A stretch of DNA of 64,000 bases from an uncultured Kordia sp. (lineage in GTDB: Bacteria; Bacteroidota; Bacteroidia; Flavobacteriales; Flavobacteriaceae), in NCBI RefSeq assembly GCF_947496985.1, contig NZ_CANMEZ010000013.1:62001-126000 (forward strand). The letters are read 5' to 3'. The number at the start of each line of letters is the position of its first letter. Position 1 is the stretch's first letter. Below, piece after piece: positions 7,922 through 17,809 of this stretch. Made by a program: the position numbers and the translations under genes. The notes under the pieces are model-generated. The model had not been told where the DNA came from. It made no database searches and saw nothing but the letters and a program-made list of their open reading frames with translations.

Positions 7922-10402
7922 TTATAATTCATAACTATTATTATTTACTAAGAAAAGTGCGTTGGCAAAAAATAGTTTTCCATTTTCCCAAAAAGCTCTA
8001 AACATAGGATTATCTACCATATAAATCATACTTCCGTTGCTTATTCGTTGCTCACCAAAAACTAAAGTATTTTTGATATCTTTAATAGCTTTATGTCCAG
8101 CAAAACCAGAAACAGCGTTGTTGTTTTCTAAATATGAAACGGTATATCCACTATCCAAATAATTATAGGCATTAGTTCCTAATTTCAATGTAAAATAACT
8201 ATTTCCATAACCAAAAGCTAACGGATGAGTAGTATCTACTTTAGTTTTAAAAATAGCACCTGTAATGTAACTTGAAACATTATCACGTTCACTTTTTGCA
8301 TATGAGATTATATCAGTTTCTTCATTATCATTTTTATTCTCTTTTCTAGTTAAACCGAAACCATCTTTGTCTGCAAACGTATTCAAGGCGCTTCCGATAG
8401 CAATTACTTTTCCGCCACGAGCAACCCAATTTTTTAATAATTTTAATTCATCTTCATCTAAAACAGAATTATAACGTCCGTTTGGTAAAATTAATACATT
8501 AAAAGAATTTAATGTGCTAGTGGAAAAATCTTCAGAATTAATATTTGTAACAGGGAACTTTAGTTCTTGCTCAAAGAAATACCAAAGTTCTCCAAAACCT
8601 AATGAACTTGTTGCTTTTCCAGATAGTACAGCAACCTTTGGCATTTTAATTTCCTTTATGTCTGGCGAACCTAAATCAACACCATTGTCTGAAAATCCAG
8701 AAGAAAGACTGGATAATAAAATAAGGTTGTTAAGAGCAATATCAAAAACAGTATCATCAAATTTTTCTAAAGTTTTATTGTCACTTCTAGTAATAATCAA
8801 CGATCCAGGATTAAATGTTTTTCCGTTAGAAGCAAAGGCTTTTTCCGAAAAACGAACACGAATTCCAGCTTGTAGCAATTGTCCTAAAAACGAAGCATCT
8901 GTTATGTTTTTCCAATCTGCTACATACGCTACAGTATTTGTTTTTTCTGGAACACCCATAGGAATACCAAGTCCTACATTATCTTTTTCTTTAGGAACAA
9001 TCGTTTTTGAAGCAATTGTGTTCAAACCATATGCATACGGAATGCTCCAAGCAGTAATATCATACGTAAGAGAATCGCTTAATTTTGCATTCGGTTCAAA
9101 TAATACTTTCACCATATTTCCTTTTGGCTGATCAGTACTCACAACCAATGCTCTATTTACTTTTCTAGACGTTTGTTTTCCAGTTTCGTAATCTAGTCCT
9201 TTTACTGTTTCATTGGTGATGCCGTATTTAATTTCATGCCTGTTTAGTAATCTTGTTAGCTTTCTAATACGGTATATGTTACCTTCTAAAACATAACTTT
9301 TATACTTGAAATCATTTTTGTTAAAAAACTTTTTAAACTCAGTATTTAGCTTGTCAGCATTCTTTGAAGAAATCTCAACCGTAGACATTCCAGTTGTATG
9401 ATGGTGTGCAATTCTATCTTTTAGTGTTAATAAATCACCTTCATCATTTACAATTCCTAAACCAGCCATTCCGTGTCCAGCTTGCTCATAGGTCATTCCA
9501 ATAGCACCATTAAAAGTTGGATACGTATCTCCATAGCTAGGATAAAATAAATCAAAACGTTCACGTGTGAAATATAGCCAACCTTCTTTGTCAAAATAAC
9601 CAGCGTGATTCTTTCCTATTTGTGTTTGAAAATCGCGTTGCCAATCCGTAATTACTTCATGAAAAGGTTCTGCCGCGGGTGCAAAATAATACGGTTCGTT
9701 AATTCCTTGTTCGTGAAAATCAACATGGATATGTGGCAACCATTTATTGTAAACTTTCAAGCGTTGACGTGTTTCTACTTGTGTTGCCCAAGCCCAATCT
9801 CTATTCAAATCAAATAAATAATGATTTGGTCGTCCGCCAGGCCAAGGTTCTTTATGTTCTTTTGCTTTCTGATTTGAATTATATGGAAAACTAGCTACTT
9901 GATTGTACCAGTTTGCATAACGATCGCGCCCATCAGGATTAATACAAGGATCTATAATGACAACTGAATTTTGCAACCAAGCTTTTTTCTTAGTTATCAA
10001 TTCATAAATAGTTTGCATAGAGGCTTCTGTACTTGAGGCTTCATTTCCATGTACATTATAGCTTAGCCAAACAATTGCTTTACTTGCTGTGCCTGATTCA
10101 GTACCTATGCCAGCATTTGCTAAATGATTTTTACGAATACTTTCTAAATTACCTAAATTTTCAGGGCTAGACACATATGCAATCTGTAGCAAACGATGTT
10201 CGTTTGATTTTCCGTATTCTTCTAATTGAATCATATCTGAAGCATTTGCCAAATATTGATAATAATCAACCACTTGGTAATGATTGGTGAAGCGTGTTCC
10301 CAATTCGTACCCTAAAAAATCTGAAGGCGATTGAAGGTTTTGTGCAAAAGCTGAAATTGAAAAAATAAAAAATGAAAGTAAAGCAAAAAAGTGACGTCTC
10401 AT
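7922..10402 (-). CDS. Secreted M14-family zinc carboxypeptidase-like protein
   Basis: I place the start at 10402 because MRRHFFALLSFFIFSISAFA is a clean Sec signal peptide ending at AFA-Q; a longer in-frame extension to 10534 would bury it and run into the bshC promoter. The mature protein has the M14 zinc motif HxxE (HGNE, H118-E121) and, about 100 residues later, HIHVDFHEQG carrying the third zinc ligand. After the roughly 330-residue peptidase domain come about 450 residues that include a glutamine-amidotransferase-like segment (LILPNGRYNSVLDEDELKLL). This layout matches large Bacteroidota M14 proteins. No T9SS tail is present, so a periplasmic location is likely. Confidence 0.88.
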   Translation of the reverse strand: MRRHFFALLSFFIFSISAFAQNLQSPSDFLGYELGTRFTNHYQVVDYYQYLANASDMIQLEEYGKSNEHRLLQIAYVSSPENLGNLESIRKNHLANAGIGTESGTASKAIVWLSYNVHGNEASSTEASMQTIYELITKKKAWLQNSVVIIDPCINPDGRDRYANWYNQVASFPYNSNQKAKEHKEPWPGGRPNHYLFDLNRDWAWATQVETRQRLKVYNKWLPHIHVDFHEQGINEPYYFAPAAEPFHEVITDWQRDFQTQIGKNHAGYFDKEGWLYFTRERFDLFYPSYGDTYPTFNGAIGMTYEQAGHGMAGLGIVNDEGDLLTLKDRIAHHHTTGMSTVEISSKNADKLNTEFKKFFNKNDFKYKSYVLEGNIYRIRKLTRLLNRHEIKYGITNETVKGLDYETGKQTSRKVNRALVVSTDQPKGNMVKVLFEPNAKLSDSLTYDITAWSIPYAYGLNTIASKTIVPKEKDNVGLGIPMGVPEKTNTVAYVADWKNITDASFLGQLLQAGIRVRFSEKAFASNGKTFNPGSLIITRSDNKTLEKFDDTVFDIALNNLILLSSLSSGFSDNGVDLGSPDIKEIKMPKVAVLSGKATSSLGFGELWYFFEQELKFPVTNINSEDFSTSTLNSFNVLILPNGRYNSVLDEDELKLLKNWVARGGKVIAIGSALNTFADKDGFGLTRKENKNDNEETDIISYAKSERDNVSSYITGAIFKTKVDTTHPLAFGYGNSYFTLKLGTNAYNYLDSGYTVSYLENNNAVSGFAGHKAIKDIKNTLVFGEQRISNGSMIYMVDNPMFRAFWENGKLFFANALFLVNNNSYEL

Positions 10403-10502
10403 TATAAATGATAAATTAGGATATTCATCAAAGCTAACTAAATATAATTTTGAAAAAGAATATCTTAACGAAATTTTGAGAAAATCACATGTCAAATAAC
10501 TA

Positions 10503-10510
10503 TATATTTG
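10503..10510 (+). promoter_or_regulatory. -7 box of bshC (TATATTTG)
   Basis: TATATTTG fits TAnnTTTG and lies 26 bp before the bshC ATG. A TTG at 10476-10478 is 24 bp upstream, slightly longer than the usual spacing. The divergent M14 gene begins at 10402, so this 130-bp gap must serve both. Confidence 0.5.
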
Positions 10511-10536
10511 CAACTTTAAAATCCTGACGACCAACT

Positions 10537-12144
10537 ATGCCAACTGAATGTATTCCTTATAGCGAAACTGGATATTTTTCTACGTTAATGTGTGATTATT
10601 TAACAGAAAAACCAACATTAAAATCATTTTACAATCGTTTTCCTAAACTAGAAAATTTTGAAGCGCAAATTCAAGAAAAACAGCAATCTAACTTAGCGAA
10701 TGCTTCACAAAGAGCGGTTTTAGTTGCTGCATTACAAGGACAATATACTAATGTAAATGCTTCTGATTTTACACTTGAAAACATTCAAAAATTAGCTTCT
10801 TTAACTACATTTACAGTGACAACAGGTCATCAATTAAACTTGTTTACAGGGCCATTATATTTTCTGTATAAAATTATTTCAACGATTAATCTTGCCAAAG
10901 AATTAGAAGAAAAACATCCAAATTACGAGTTTGTGCCTATCTATTGGATGGCTTCTGAAGATCATGATTTTGAAGAAATTAGTTTCTTTAATTACAAAGG
11001 GAAAAAAGTAAATTGGAATCGTCAAGCAAGTGGTGCTGTTGGTGAATTATCTACGGAAGGATTACAAGAAGTTTTTGAAATTTTTGCTGAAAAACTCGGA
11101 AATAGCAACAACGCGAAAGCATTACTGGCATTATTTGAAAATGGGTATTTAAAACACAATAATCTTACGGATGCAACACGTTATATTGCCAACGAATTAT
11201 TCAAAGAATACGGTTTGGTAATTGTGGATGGAAATGATAAAGCATTAAAGCAATTATTTGTTCCATTTGTAGAAAATGAATTATTCCAACAGACTGCTTT
11301 TAAGGAAGTTTCGCTAACAGCAAACAAGCTAACAGCAGTAAATGATTCGTATAAAATTCAAGTGAATCCGCGTGAGATCAATCTGTTTTATATCGTAGAA
11401 GGCATTCGTGAACGTATTATTGAAACCAATGGCGTTTTTACGGTAAATGACACTTCCGTGAGATGGACTAAAGATGAAATTCAGCAGGAAGTAAAACAAT
11501 TTCCAGAACGTTTTTCTCCAAATGCATTATTGCGTCCGTTATATCAAGAAATCATTCTGCCAAACCTATGTTATATTGGTGGAGGCGGAGAATTAGCGTA
11601 TTGGTTTGAATTGAAATCATATTTTGATGCTGTAAACGTTACATTTCCAATGATTCTTCTCAGAAACTCTGCAGTTGTGAAAACGGTAAAACAATCAGAG
11701 AAAATGGAAAAGTTGAACATTACAAATCGCGATCTTTTTCTAAAAAGAGAAGCATTTATCAATAAAAAAGTAAAAGAATTAAGTGCTTTTAAAATTGATT
11801 TCTCATCACAAAAAGAACACTTAGAGCAACAATTCAAAGACTTATACAAACTTGCCGAACAAACGGATAAATCATTTGTAGGTGCAGTTGCAGCACAAGA
11901 AAAAAAACAACTCAAAGGAATCAAGCATCTTGAAAAACGTTTGTTAACGGCTCAGAAAAGAGTTTTAAAAGACAAAGTGTCAAGAAGTACAGACTTGCAA
12001 GAACTTTTATTTCCAGGAAACTCATTGCAAGAGCGAAAGCAAAATTTCTCTGAATTATACCTAGAATATGGAGAAGATTTAATTCCGACTTTAGTGAAAC
12101 ACTTACAACCATTATCAGGTGAGTTTTTGGTGTTGGAGTTGTAA
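10537..12144 (+). CDS. bshC: Putative cysteine ligase BshC (bacillithiol biosynthesis)
   Basis: BshC joins cysteine to glucosaminyl-malate, the last step of bacillithiol synthesis; bacillithiol is the main low-molecular-weight thiol of many Bacteroidota and Firmicutes. The N-terminus MPTECIPYSETGYFSTLMCD is typical of the flavobacterial protein. The phrases TTGHQLNLFTGPLYFLYKI and YIGGGGELAYWFELK are conserved family signatures of the Rossmann-like core, and a C-terminal coiled coil (about residues 385-475) matches the dimerisation helix. The 535-residue length is normal. It has its own promoter and is not next to bshA or bshB here. Confidence 0.93.
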   Translation: MPTECIPYSETGYFSTLMCDYLTEKPTLKSFYNRFPKLENFEAQIQEKQQSNLANASQRAVLVAALQGQYTNVNASDFTLENIQKLASLTTFTVTTGHQLNLFTGPLYFLYKIISTINLAKELEEKHPNYEFVPIYWMASEDHDFEEISFFNYKGKKVNWNRQASGAVGELSTEGLQEVFEIFAEKLGNSNNAKALLALFENGYLKHNNLTDATRYIANELFKEYGLVIVDGNDKALKQLFVPFVENELFQQTAFKEVSLTANKLTAVNDSYKIQVNPREINLFYIVEGIRERIIETNGVFTVNDTSVRWTKDEIQQEVKQFPERFSPNALLRPLYQEIILPNLCYIGGGGELAYWFELKSYFDAVNVTFPMILLRNSAVVKTVKQSEKMEKLNITNRDLFLKREAFINKKVKELSAFKIDFSSQKEHLEQQFKDLYKLAEQTDKSFVGAVAAQEKKQLKGIKHLEKRLLTAQKRVLKDKVSRSTDLQELLFPGNSLQERKQNFSELYLEYGEDLIPTLVKHLQPLSGEFLVLEL

Positions 12145-12496
12145 AAATGACCAAAATTAGTTCCAGTCTTTTTTACAAACTTTTATTATCTAGCACATTC
12201 ACATGTAATAAACCAAGTATATCTTATAAGACGACATGGCTCTGGATTACATGTTAAATAAGTGGTGTCATTTCCTCAAGTTACCTCAATACTATTAATC
12301 TTAGAAATTGCATTTTTATTCAATTTCAATATTTTTAAATCTTTTTTTCATGATATTTATTTTTGTAGGTTTATGATTTGTGTGAATTACTGAAATAACT
12401 GATTACCTAAAAAAGAAAAAACTTTACATTCATGAATTGTAAGTACAACCAAGCGTATTGTCGAAATTATATTTTATGTATGTTCATATCGTTGAT

Positions 12497-12613
12497 TCAA
12501 TCGTAAATAGCCCAAGGATTTATAATTCGTAACAACCGGACATGTGCTAAAAATAGACCACTAAGTTTTCCTAAAATTGCACATCCAACAATAGTTATTA
12601 CAATTATTTTCAT
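12497..12613 (-). CDS. Possible 38-residue hydrophobic peptide
   Basis: The frame starts MKIIVITIVGCAILGKLSGL and ends at a TGA at 12497-12499. Residues 3-23 are hydrophobic enough for one membrane span. It lies 35 bp downstream of the interrupted frame at 12649-12819 on the same strand. No family or ribosome binding signal supports it; it may be chance or a fragment. Confidence 0.25.
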   Translation of the reverse strand: MKIIVITIVGCAILGKLSGLFLAHVRLLRIINPWAIYD

Positions 12614-12648
12614 GGAAATTGGCATCAGAAAAATAACCCTTGCAATAA

Positions 12649-12819
12649 CTAATCACGGGAAAAACCTTCTGCATTACAGGTATGTGTGAAAGGATTGCTA
12701 TGAACATTTACTGCAGAAGCGCAAGTTCCTGTAAAAATTAAATTAATATTACATTCTTCATTCATAATTCGGATCGCTTCATCAATTCATTCTTGAACTT
12801 CTATACAAACTCTTTCCAT
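12649..12819 (-). pseudogene. Small gene interrupted by an in-frame TGA
   Basis: From the ATG at 12817-12819 the frame reads MERVCIEVQE, a TGA stop (12787-12789), then IDEAIRIMNEECNINLIFTG and on for 45 residues to a TAG at 12649. The text after the stop is protein-like, with five cysteines in the whole frame and no low-complexity bias. A single TGG-to-TGA change would restore a 56-residue protein. I do not recognise it. Selenocysteine is unlikely, as no SECIS-like structure was seen next to the TGA. Confidence 0.4.
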
Positions 12820-12978
12820 GATTTTTGATTTTAAAACAAAAACAAATTCATTAAATAAAATAGTAAGATTGTAACTTGTTGATTTTATGGGTGAAAACTC
12901 TGTTTTTGGTCAAGGCGCATCTTGGAAATTATTAACAATTGAGTGTGGAAATTTTTAAAAAAATCTCTTTTTTAACCC

Positions 12979-13008
12979 TTGAAATTTAAAATCTAAATAC
13001 TACTTTTG
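12979..13008 (+). promoter_or_regulatory. guaA promoter, predicted leaderless
   Basis: TTG (12979-12981), a 19-bp spacer and TACTTTTG (13001-13008) match the Bacteroidota -33/-7 consensus. The guaA ATG begins only 4 bp after the -7 box. As the box normally ends about 4 nt before the transcription start, transcription may begin at the A of the start codon. Confidence 0.65.
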
Positions 13009-13011
13009 CGC

Positions 13012-14547
13012 ATGCAACACGACAAGGTATTAATAGTAGACTTCGGATCGCAATACACACAACTAATTGCGCGCAGAGTTCGAGAACTGAACATCTATTC
13101 CGAAATTCATCCATTCAACAAAATTCCAACAAACGTAGATGACTATAAAGCGGTAATTCTTTCGGGAAGCCCAATGTCTGTAAGGTCTGATGATGCTTTT
13201 CATCCAGATTTAACAGCTATTCGCGGTAAAAAACCATTATTAGGTGTTTGTTATGGGGCACAATATTTAGCACACTTTTCAGGAGGAAAAGTAGCCGAAT
13301 CAAATACACGTGAATATGGACGTGCCAATTTGAGTTTTGTACAAGAGAATGAACCATTTTTGGCTGGAATCTCTTCAGGAAGTCAGGTATGGATGAGTCA
13401 TAGTGACACCATTAAAGAATTACCAACAAACGGAAAATTATTAGCAAGTACACACGATGTGGAAAACGCTGCTTATAAAATTGAAGGAGAAATTACCTAT
13501 GCAATTCAATTTCATCCGGAAGTATACCATTCTTCAGATGGAAAACAATTGCTTGAAAACTTTTTAGTAAACATTGCAAACGTAAACCCAGATTGGACGC
13601 CTAATGCTTTTGTTGATGAAACTGTAGCAGATTTAAAAGCAAAACTTGGAAATGATAAAGTTGTTTTAGGTTTATCTGGTGGAGTTGATTCAAGTGTGGC
13701 GGCAATGTTATTGCATAAAGCCATTGGCGAAAACCTATATTGCATCTTTGTAAACAATGGTTTATTACGTAAAAACGAATTCACAAGTGTCCTTGAACAA
13801 TATGAAGGAATGGGACTCAATGTAAAAGGAGTTGATGCTTCGGCACGCTTTTTGGATGCGCTAGCAGGATTGAGTGATCCAGAGAAAAAACGAAAAGCAA
13901 TTGGACGCGTATTTATTGAAGTGTTTGATGATGAAGCAACACAAATACAAGACGTAACTTGGTTAGCGCAAGGAACTATTTATCCTGATGTAATAGAAAG
14001 TGTAAGTGCTACAGGAGGTCCAAGTGCTACTATAAAAAGTCATCACAATGTTGGAGGTTTGCCAGATTTCATGAAATTGAAAATTGTAGAACCGCTAAAA
14101 GCATTATTCAAAGATGAGGTTCGTAGAGTTGGAGCTTCTATGGGAATGGACAAAAACTTATTGGGACGTCATCCATTTCCGGGACCAGGATTAGCAATTA
14201 GAATTTTGGGAGATATTACTGCTGAAAAAGTTCGTATCTTACAAGAAGTTGATGCTGTTTTCATTGATGGATTACGCAGTTGGGATTTATATGATAAAGT
14301 ATGGCAAGCAGGCGCTATTTTATTACCAGTAAACTCTGTAGGAGTAATGGGAGATGAGCGTACATATGAAAAAGTTGTAGCATTACGTGCTGTAGAAAGT
14401 ACAGACGGAATGACAGCAGATTGGGTAGATTTACCCTATAAATTTTTGCAAAAAGTATCGAACGATATAATAAACAAAGTAAAAGGCGTTAATAGAGTAG
14501 TGTATGACATTAGTTCAAAACCGCCAGCTACCATTGAATGGGAATAA
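13012..14547 (+). CDS. guaA: GMP synthase (glutamine-hydrolysing)
   Basis: It converts XMP to GMP using glutamine and ATP. The N-terminal class I amidotransferase domain has the nucleophile in GVCYGAQ (Cys80 in this numbering) and the catalytic His-Glu pair in QFHPEVYH. The ATP pyrophosphatase domain carries the P-loop LSGGVDSS near residue 222, and the C-terminal dimerisation domain ends in KPPATIEWE as in other GuaA. I chose the ATG at 13012 ([17 protein letters not shown], 511 residues); the upstream in-frame TTG is part of the -7 box. Four downstream genes follow with gaps of 23, 21, 0 and 2 bp, forming a likely operon. Confidence 0.97.
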   Translation: MQHDKVLIVDFGSQYTQLIARRVRELNIYSEIHPFNKIPTNVDDYKAVILSGSPMSVRSDDAFHPDLTAIRGKKPLLGVCYGAQYLAHFSGGKVAESNTREYGRANLSFVQENEPFLAGISSGSQVWMSHSDTIKELPTNGKLLASTHDVENAAYKIEGEITYAIQFHPEVYHSSDGKQLLENFLVNIANVNPDWTPNAFVDETVADLKAKLGNDKVVLGLSGGVDSSVAAMLLHKAIGENLYCIFVNNGLLRKNEFTSVLEQYEGMGLNVKGVDASARFLDALAGLSDPEKKRKAIGRVFIEVFDDEATQIQDVTWLAQGTIYPDVIESVSATGGPSATIKSHHNVGGLPDFMKLKIVEPLKALFKDEVRRVGASMGMDKNLLGRHPFPGPGLAIRILGDITAEKVRILQEVDAVFIDGLRSWDLYDKVWQAGAILLPVNSVGVMGDERTYEKVVALRAVESTDGMTADWVDLPYKFLQKVSNDIINKVKGVNRVVYDISSKPPATIEWE

Positions 14548-14570
14548 TTAAAAAGTAAAAAAGACAGAGA

Positions 14571-16487
14571 ATGAATAAGTTGTTAGGATTTTTATTAGTG
14601 ATATTATTGTCTAGTTGTGCTGCAAAAGCACAACAATACAAGAGTCATACTGTAGAAAGAGGAGAAACGATTGAAAGTATTGCTGAGCAGTATAAAGTAA
14701 CACCAGAAGATATCATCAAACTAAATCCTGATGCACGTCGTGGCGTACGCCGTAACAATGTATTGGTTATTCCTTCACAATCTATCAAAGTAGCTAAAGA
14801 TGTAGATGTCACTTTTACAAATCATAAAGTAAGAAGAAAAGAAACGTTATATAGTATTTCAAAAAAATACGGTGTAACAATTGATGACATTAAAAAATAC
14901 AATGAAAAAGTAGCCAAAGAAGGTTTGAAAAAAGGCGATCGTATTGCCATTCCTAAGTTTAGTAAAAAAATGGCAGAAGTTGTGACGACAGAAACTACGG
15001 AAACCAAAGAGAAAGAAAATGAAGAAGAAACAGCTGATACATATATTGTGAAAGCAAAAGAAACCAAATGGGGAATTGCACATAGCTACGGTTTAACGAT
15101 TGAAGAGTTAGAAGATTTAAATCCAGAAATAAAAGACGGATTGAAAATTGGTCAGGAAATAAAATTACCAAAACGTACTGTGAAACCTGAAGTTGCGAGT
15201 AGCGAGCAATTTGCTTTTTACAATGTAAAACCAAAACAAACTGTATATACATTAATACGTAAATTAGGAGTTTCGGAAGATGAATTAATTCTCTTAAACC
15301 CTGCATTGAAAGATGGATTAAAAGCAGGAATGGTTTTAAAGTTACCAGTCACAAAAACAGAATCGTTAGAAGTAGTTGATGCAGAAATTGTAGATAAATT
15401 CAGTTTCTTAGAAAATGCTGATATTGACAATGTGTCAAATATCGTATTAATGTTGCCATTCAAGTTGAATGAAATTGACATTGATTCTGTAAGTAAAACA
15501 AAAGAAAAATTACGAAAAGATAGAGTTTTAGGATATACTACTGAATTTTTTACTGGTTCATTAATGGCTTTAGATTCTATTAAAAAACTTGGTTTCTCTG
15601 TAAATGTAAAAGTACTAGATACGGAAGGGAAAACTGCAAAAACGAGAAGTTTAGTAGAAAATAATGACTTTTCAGATGTACATGCTGTAATTGGTCCATT
15701 ACAACCAAATAATATTGAGGTTGTCGCTAGTGAATTGAAATCTGACGGAATTCCTGTAATTTCACCACTAACAAAGAAAGAGGTAAAGTATAAAAATGTA
15801 TACCAAACGGTCCCGTCAAAAGAAGTTTTGGAAGAAAAAATGCTTGATTTCTTTAAAGAAAATGGTGCCGATAAAAATGTAATTATCATTGCAGATAAAG
15901 AAAAAGCAGTAATCAAGGCGAAGTTAAAATCAATATTCCCAATAGCTTCTGAAATTGTTCCTGAAAAAGGAAATTACATCAAACCAGATATCATCAAACC
16001 ATTATTAAAAGAAGGGGAAGATAACTGGGTAATTTTAGAAACAGAAGATTTATCGTTGCTAGCAAATGTCACCTCTGTATTAAATTCGCACACTAGTGAA
16101 AAAACTCCTATAATTCTATTAACGACGGATAAAAACAATAAATACGACGAATCAGATAACATTTATAATAGCCATTTGGCAAACCTTAGTTTTCATTATC
16201 CATCTATAGACAAGCCTTCTTCATATGATAATGTATTCAATAAACGATATGAAAAAATCTACAAGATAACACCAAGTAGAATTGCTACACGTGGTTTTGA
16301 TGTTACATTTGATATCTTATTGCGTTTAGCATACAATCAAAATTTAGCAAAAAGCGTACGCGCTGGAGCGGAAACAAACTATGTTGAAAATAAATTTGAT
16401 TACAGTAAAAAAATGTTTGGTGGATTTTACAACAAAGGAATTTATATTGTAAAGTACGAAGGATTAGAAATAAAAGAAGCACAATAA
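14571..16487 (+). CDS. LysM lipoprotein with periplasmic-binding-protein-like domain
   Basis: The signal peptide ends in the lipobox LLSSC (Cys16). Four LysM repeats, which bind peptidoglycan, lie at about residues 25-68, 85-128, 157-200 and 217-259, each with the pattern T(V/L)..I...YG(V/L)...D(I/L)..(L/Y)N. Residues 285-630 form a type 1 periplasmic-binding-protein fold (NIVLMLPF, AVIGPLQPNN, IPVISPLT), resembling LpoA-like and amino-acid-binding modules. This PBP1-LysM combination is a known Bacteroidota protein type of unproven function, probably a cell-wall-associated scaffold or sensor. It starts 23 bp after guaA. Confidence 0.88.
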   Translation: MNKLLGFLLVILLSSCAAKAQQYKSHTVERGETIESIAEQYKVTPEDIIKLNPDARRGVRRNNVLVIPSQSIKVAKDVDVTFTNHKVRRKETLYSISKKYGVTIDDIKKYNEKVAKEGLKKGDRIAIPKFSKKMAEVVTTETTETKEKENEEETADTYIVKAKETKWGIAHSYGLTIEELEDLNPEIKDGLKIGQEIKLPKRTVKPEVASSEQFAFYNVKPKQTVYTLIRKLGVSEDELILLNPALKDGLKAGMVLKLPVTKTESLEVVDAEIVDKFSFLENADIDNVSNIVLMLPFKLNEIDIDSVSKTKEKLRKDRVLGYTTEFFTGSLMALDSIKKLGFSVNVKVLDTEGKTAKTRSLVENNDFSDVHAVIGPLQPNNIEVVASELKSDGIPVISPLTKKEVKYKNVYQTVPSKEVLEEKMLDFFKENGADKNVIIIADKEKAVIKAKLKSIFPIASEIVPEKGNYIKPDIIKPLLKEGEDNWVILETEDLSLLANVTSVLNSHTSEKTPIILLTTDKNNKYDESDNIYNSHLANLSFHYPSIDKPSSYDNVFNKRYEKIYKITPSRIATRGFDVTFDILLRLAYNQNLAKSVRAGAETNYVENKFDYSKKMFGGFYNKGIYIVKYEGLEIKEAQ

Positions 16488-16508
16488 CCTACAATACCTA
16501 TTATACAC

Positions 16509-16910
16509 ATGACTTCAAAAGTAACTTACAAAGGGAATCTAAGAACCGTTTCTCAACACATAAAATCTGGAAATGAATTCATTACAGATGCACCAACAGA
16601 CAATAATGGGAAAGGAGAAGCGTTCTCTCCTACAGATACTGTTGCGACAGGACTCGCAAGTTGTATGTTGACAGTAATGGGGATTAAAGCAGCTCAAATG
16701 GACATTAATATGGAAGGCGCTTCCGCAGAAGTAACAAAGACAATGGCTTCAAATCCGAGGCGAATTTCTAAAATTGAAGTAAAAATGTCATTGCCTTTTG
16801 AAGCTGATGATAAAACCAAAAAAATACTAGAAAATACAGCAAATACCTGTCCTGTGCATTACAGTCTTCATCCAGATATTGAAAAGATTGTTGAATTTGA
16901 TTGGAAATAA
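16509..16910 (+). CDS. OsmC/Ohr family peroxidase-like protein
   Basis: Members reduce organic hydroperoxides using two cysteines. Both are present: Cys52 in GLASCMLTVMG and Cys114 in NTCPVHYSLHPD, at the usual spacing of about 60 residues. The 133-residue length is that of the short YhfA/OsmC subgroup. No signal peptide, so cytoplasmic. Its stop codon is directly followed by the ATG of the DUF922 gene, indicating co-translation. Membership is clear; the physiological substrate is not. Confidence 0.9.
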   Translation: MTSKVTYKGNLRTVSQHIKSGNEFITDAPTDNNGKGEAFSPTDTVATGLASCMLTVMGIKAAQMDINMEGASAEVTKTMASNPRRISKIEVKMSLPFEADDKTKKILENTANTCPVHYSLHPDIEKIVEFDWK

Positions 16911-17456
16911 ATGTATAAACTCTTAGGTGTATTATGTCTCTTTTTATTCGTGCAAAACGAAGAAACCATTACTTGGGATGCAAATACAAAGTTATATTGG
17001 GGAAACTTCCAAGGTGAACCAGAACGTAATAGTGATGCCGTAGCAATTACTGCTTCAGGAATTACGTATGGTTTTAGTTCAAAAAGTTATTCAAACAGTT
17101 CGGAAATTATAGAATACACAACATCTGTTGTTGCGCAATTCTATCCTAAAAAATCTTGGTATCTCAAAGAACGTGTAAATGATACGGTTTTAGGGCACGA
17201 ACAATTGCATTTTGATATTACAGAATTACACGCACGAAAGTTTAGAAAGCGAATTAAGGAAACAAAATTCACAAAAAACATTAAGGAAGAGCTTAATAAA
17301 ATCTATGCTGAAATCAACATAAGTTTGCAACAAATGCAAAATGAATATGACAACGGTTCAGATTATTCAAGAAGTTATGAAGGACAAATAGCTTGGCAAA
17401 AACGAGTTGCCAGAGAACTTCGTAAATACAAAAAATACGAATTGCCGGTAAAATAA
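16911..17456 (+). CDS. DUF922 protein, putative zinc protease
   Basis: The sequence ITWDANTKLYWGNFQGEP near the start and the zinc-binding HEQLH at residues 96-100, followed by FDITELHARK, are hallmarks of DUF922, a family of predicted secreted Zn peptidases. The first 16 residues (MYKLLGVLCLFLFV) are a short hydrophobic signal-like stretch. A C-terminal segment with YDNGSDYSRSYEGQIAWQ is also conserved in the family. 181 residues, with the ATG abutting the preceding osmC stop codon. Confidence 0.83.
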   Translation: MYKLLGVLCLFLFVQNEETITWDANTKLYWGNFQGEPERNSDAVAITASGITYGFSSKSYSNSSEIIEYTTSVVAQFYPKKSWYLKERVNDTVLGHEQLHFDITELHARKFRKRIKETKFTKNIKEELNKIYAEINISLQQMQNEYDNGSDYSRSYEGQIAWQKRVARELRKYKKYELPVK

Positions 17457-17458
17457 AT

Positions 17459-17713
17459 ATGACTGATCTTCCCAATAAAGAAACACAACAAAAACTGTTG
17501 GTAGAATTGGCACATGCAAAAATGCCATTTGGAAAACACAAAGGCAAATATCTTATCAATATTCCAGAAGCATACTTACTTTGGTATCGCCAAAAAGGAT
17601 TTCCAAAAGGAAAACTTGGTCAGCAATTGGAACAAATTCTGGATATTAAAATTAATGGTTTGGAACCATTGATTTACAATATTCAAAAACAATTTAATAA
17701 AATAAAAAAGTAA
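17459..17713 (+). CDS. DUF3820 family protein
   Basis: Residues 20-60 (MPFGKHKGKYLINIPEAYLL followed by WYRQKGFPKGKLG) match the DUF3820 pattern, a small family of about 70-85 residues, sometimes called a putative quorum-sensing-regulated virulence factor. Biochemical function is unknown. It begins 2 bp after the DUF922 stop and is the last gene of the guaA operon. Confidence 0.83.
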   Translation: MTDLPNKETQQKLLVELAHAKMPFGKHKGKYLINIPEAYLLWYRQKGFPKGKLGQQLEQILDIKINGLEPLIYNIQKQFNKIKK

Positions 17714-17809
17714 GTGCTTCATTTATAAATGGGCACATCAAGTCAAATAAACTCTACCTTATAAACAATATTTTACTATACATTTATGATGTAATCAAAA
17801 CATTATATC

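Larger units (their letters stand above)
12145..12978. other. Gene-poor region with decayed small ORFs
   Basis: More than 800 bp without an intact sizeable gene separate bshC and guaA. The first 350 bp are AT-rich with nothing recognisable and no clear bshC terminator. From 12497 to 12819 two small minus-strand reading frames are visible and are described separately. The last 150 bp are AT-rich and end in the guaA promoter. Confidence 0.6.

Noticed and set aside
10403-10534. 44-residue N-terminal extension of the M14 protein
   Set aside because: It lacks conservation-type sequence, would precede a perfect signal peptide and would cover the bshC promoter.
12787-12789. Selenocysteine codon in the small ORF
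   Set aside because: No selenoprotein family or SECIS-like hairpin; a TGG-to-TGA change is simpler.
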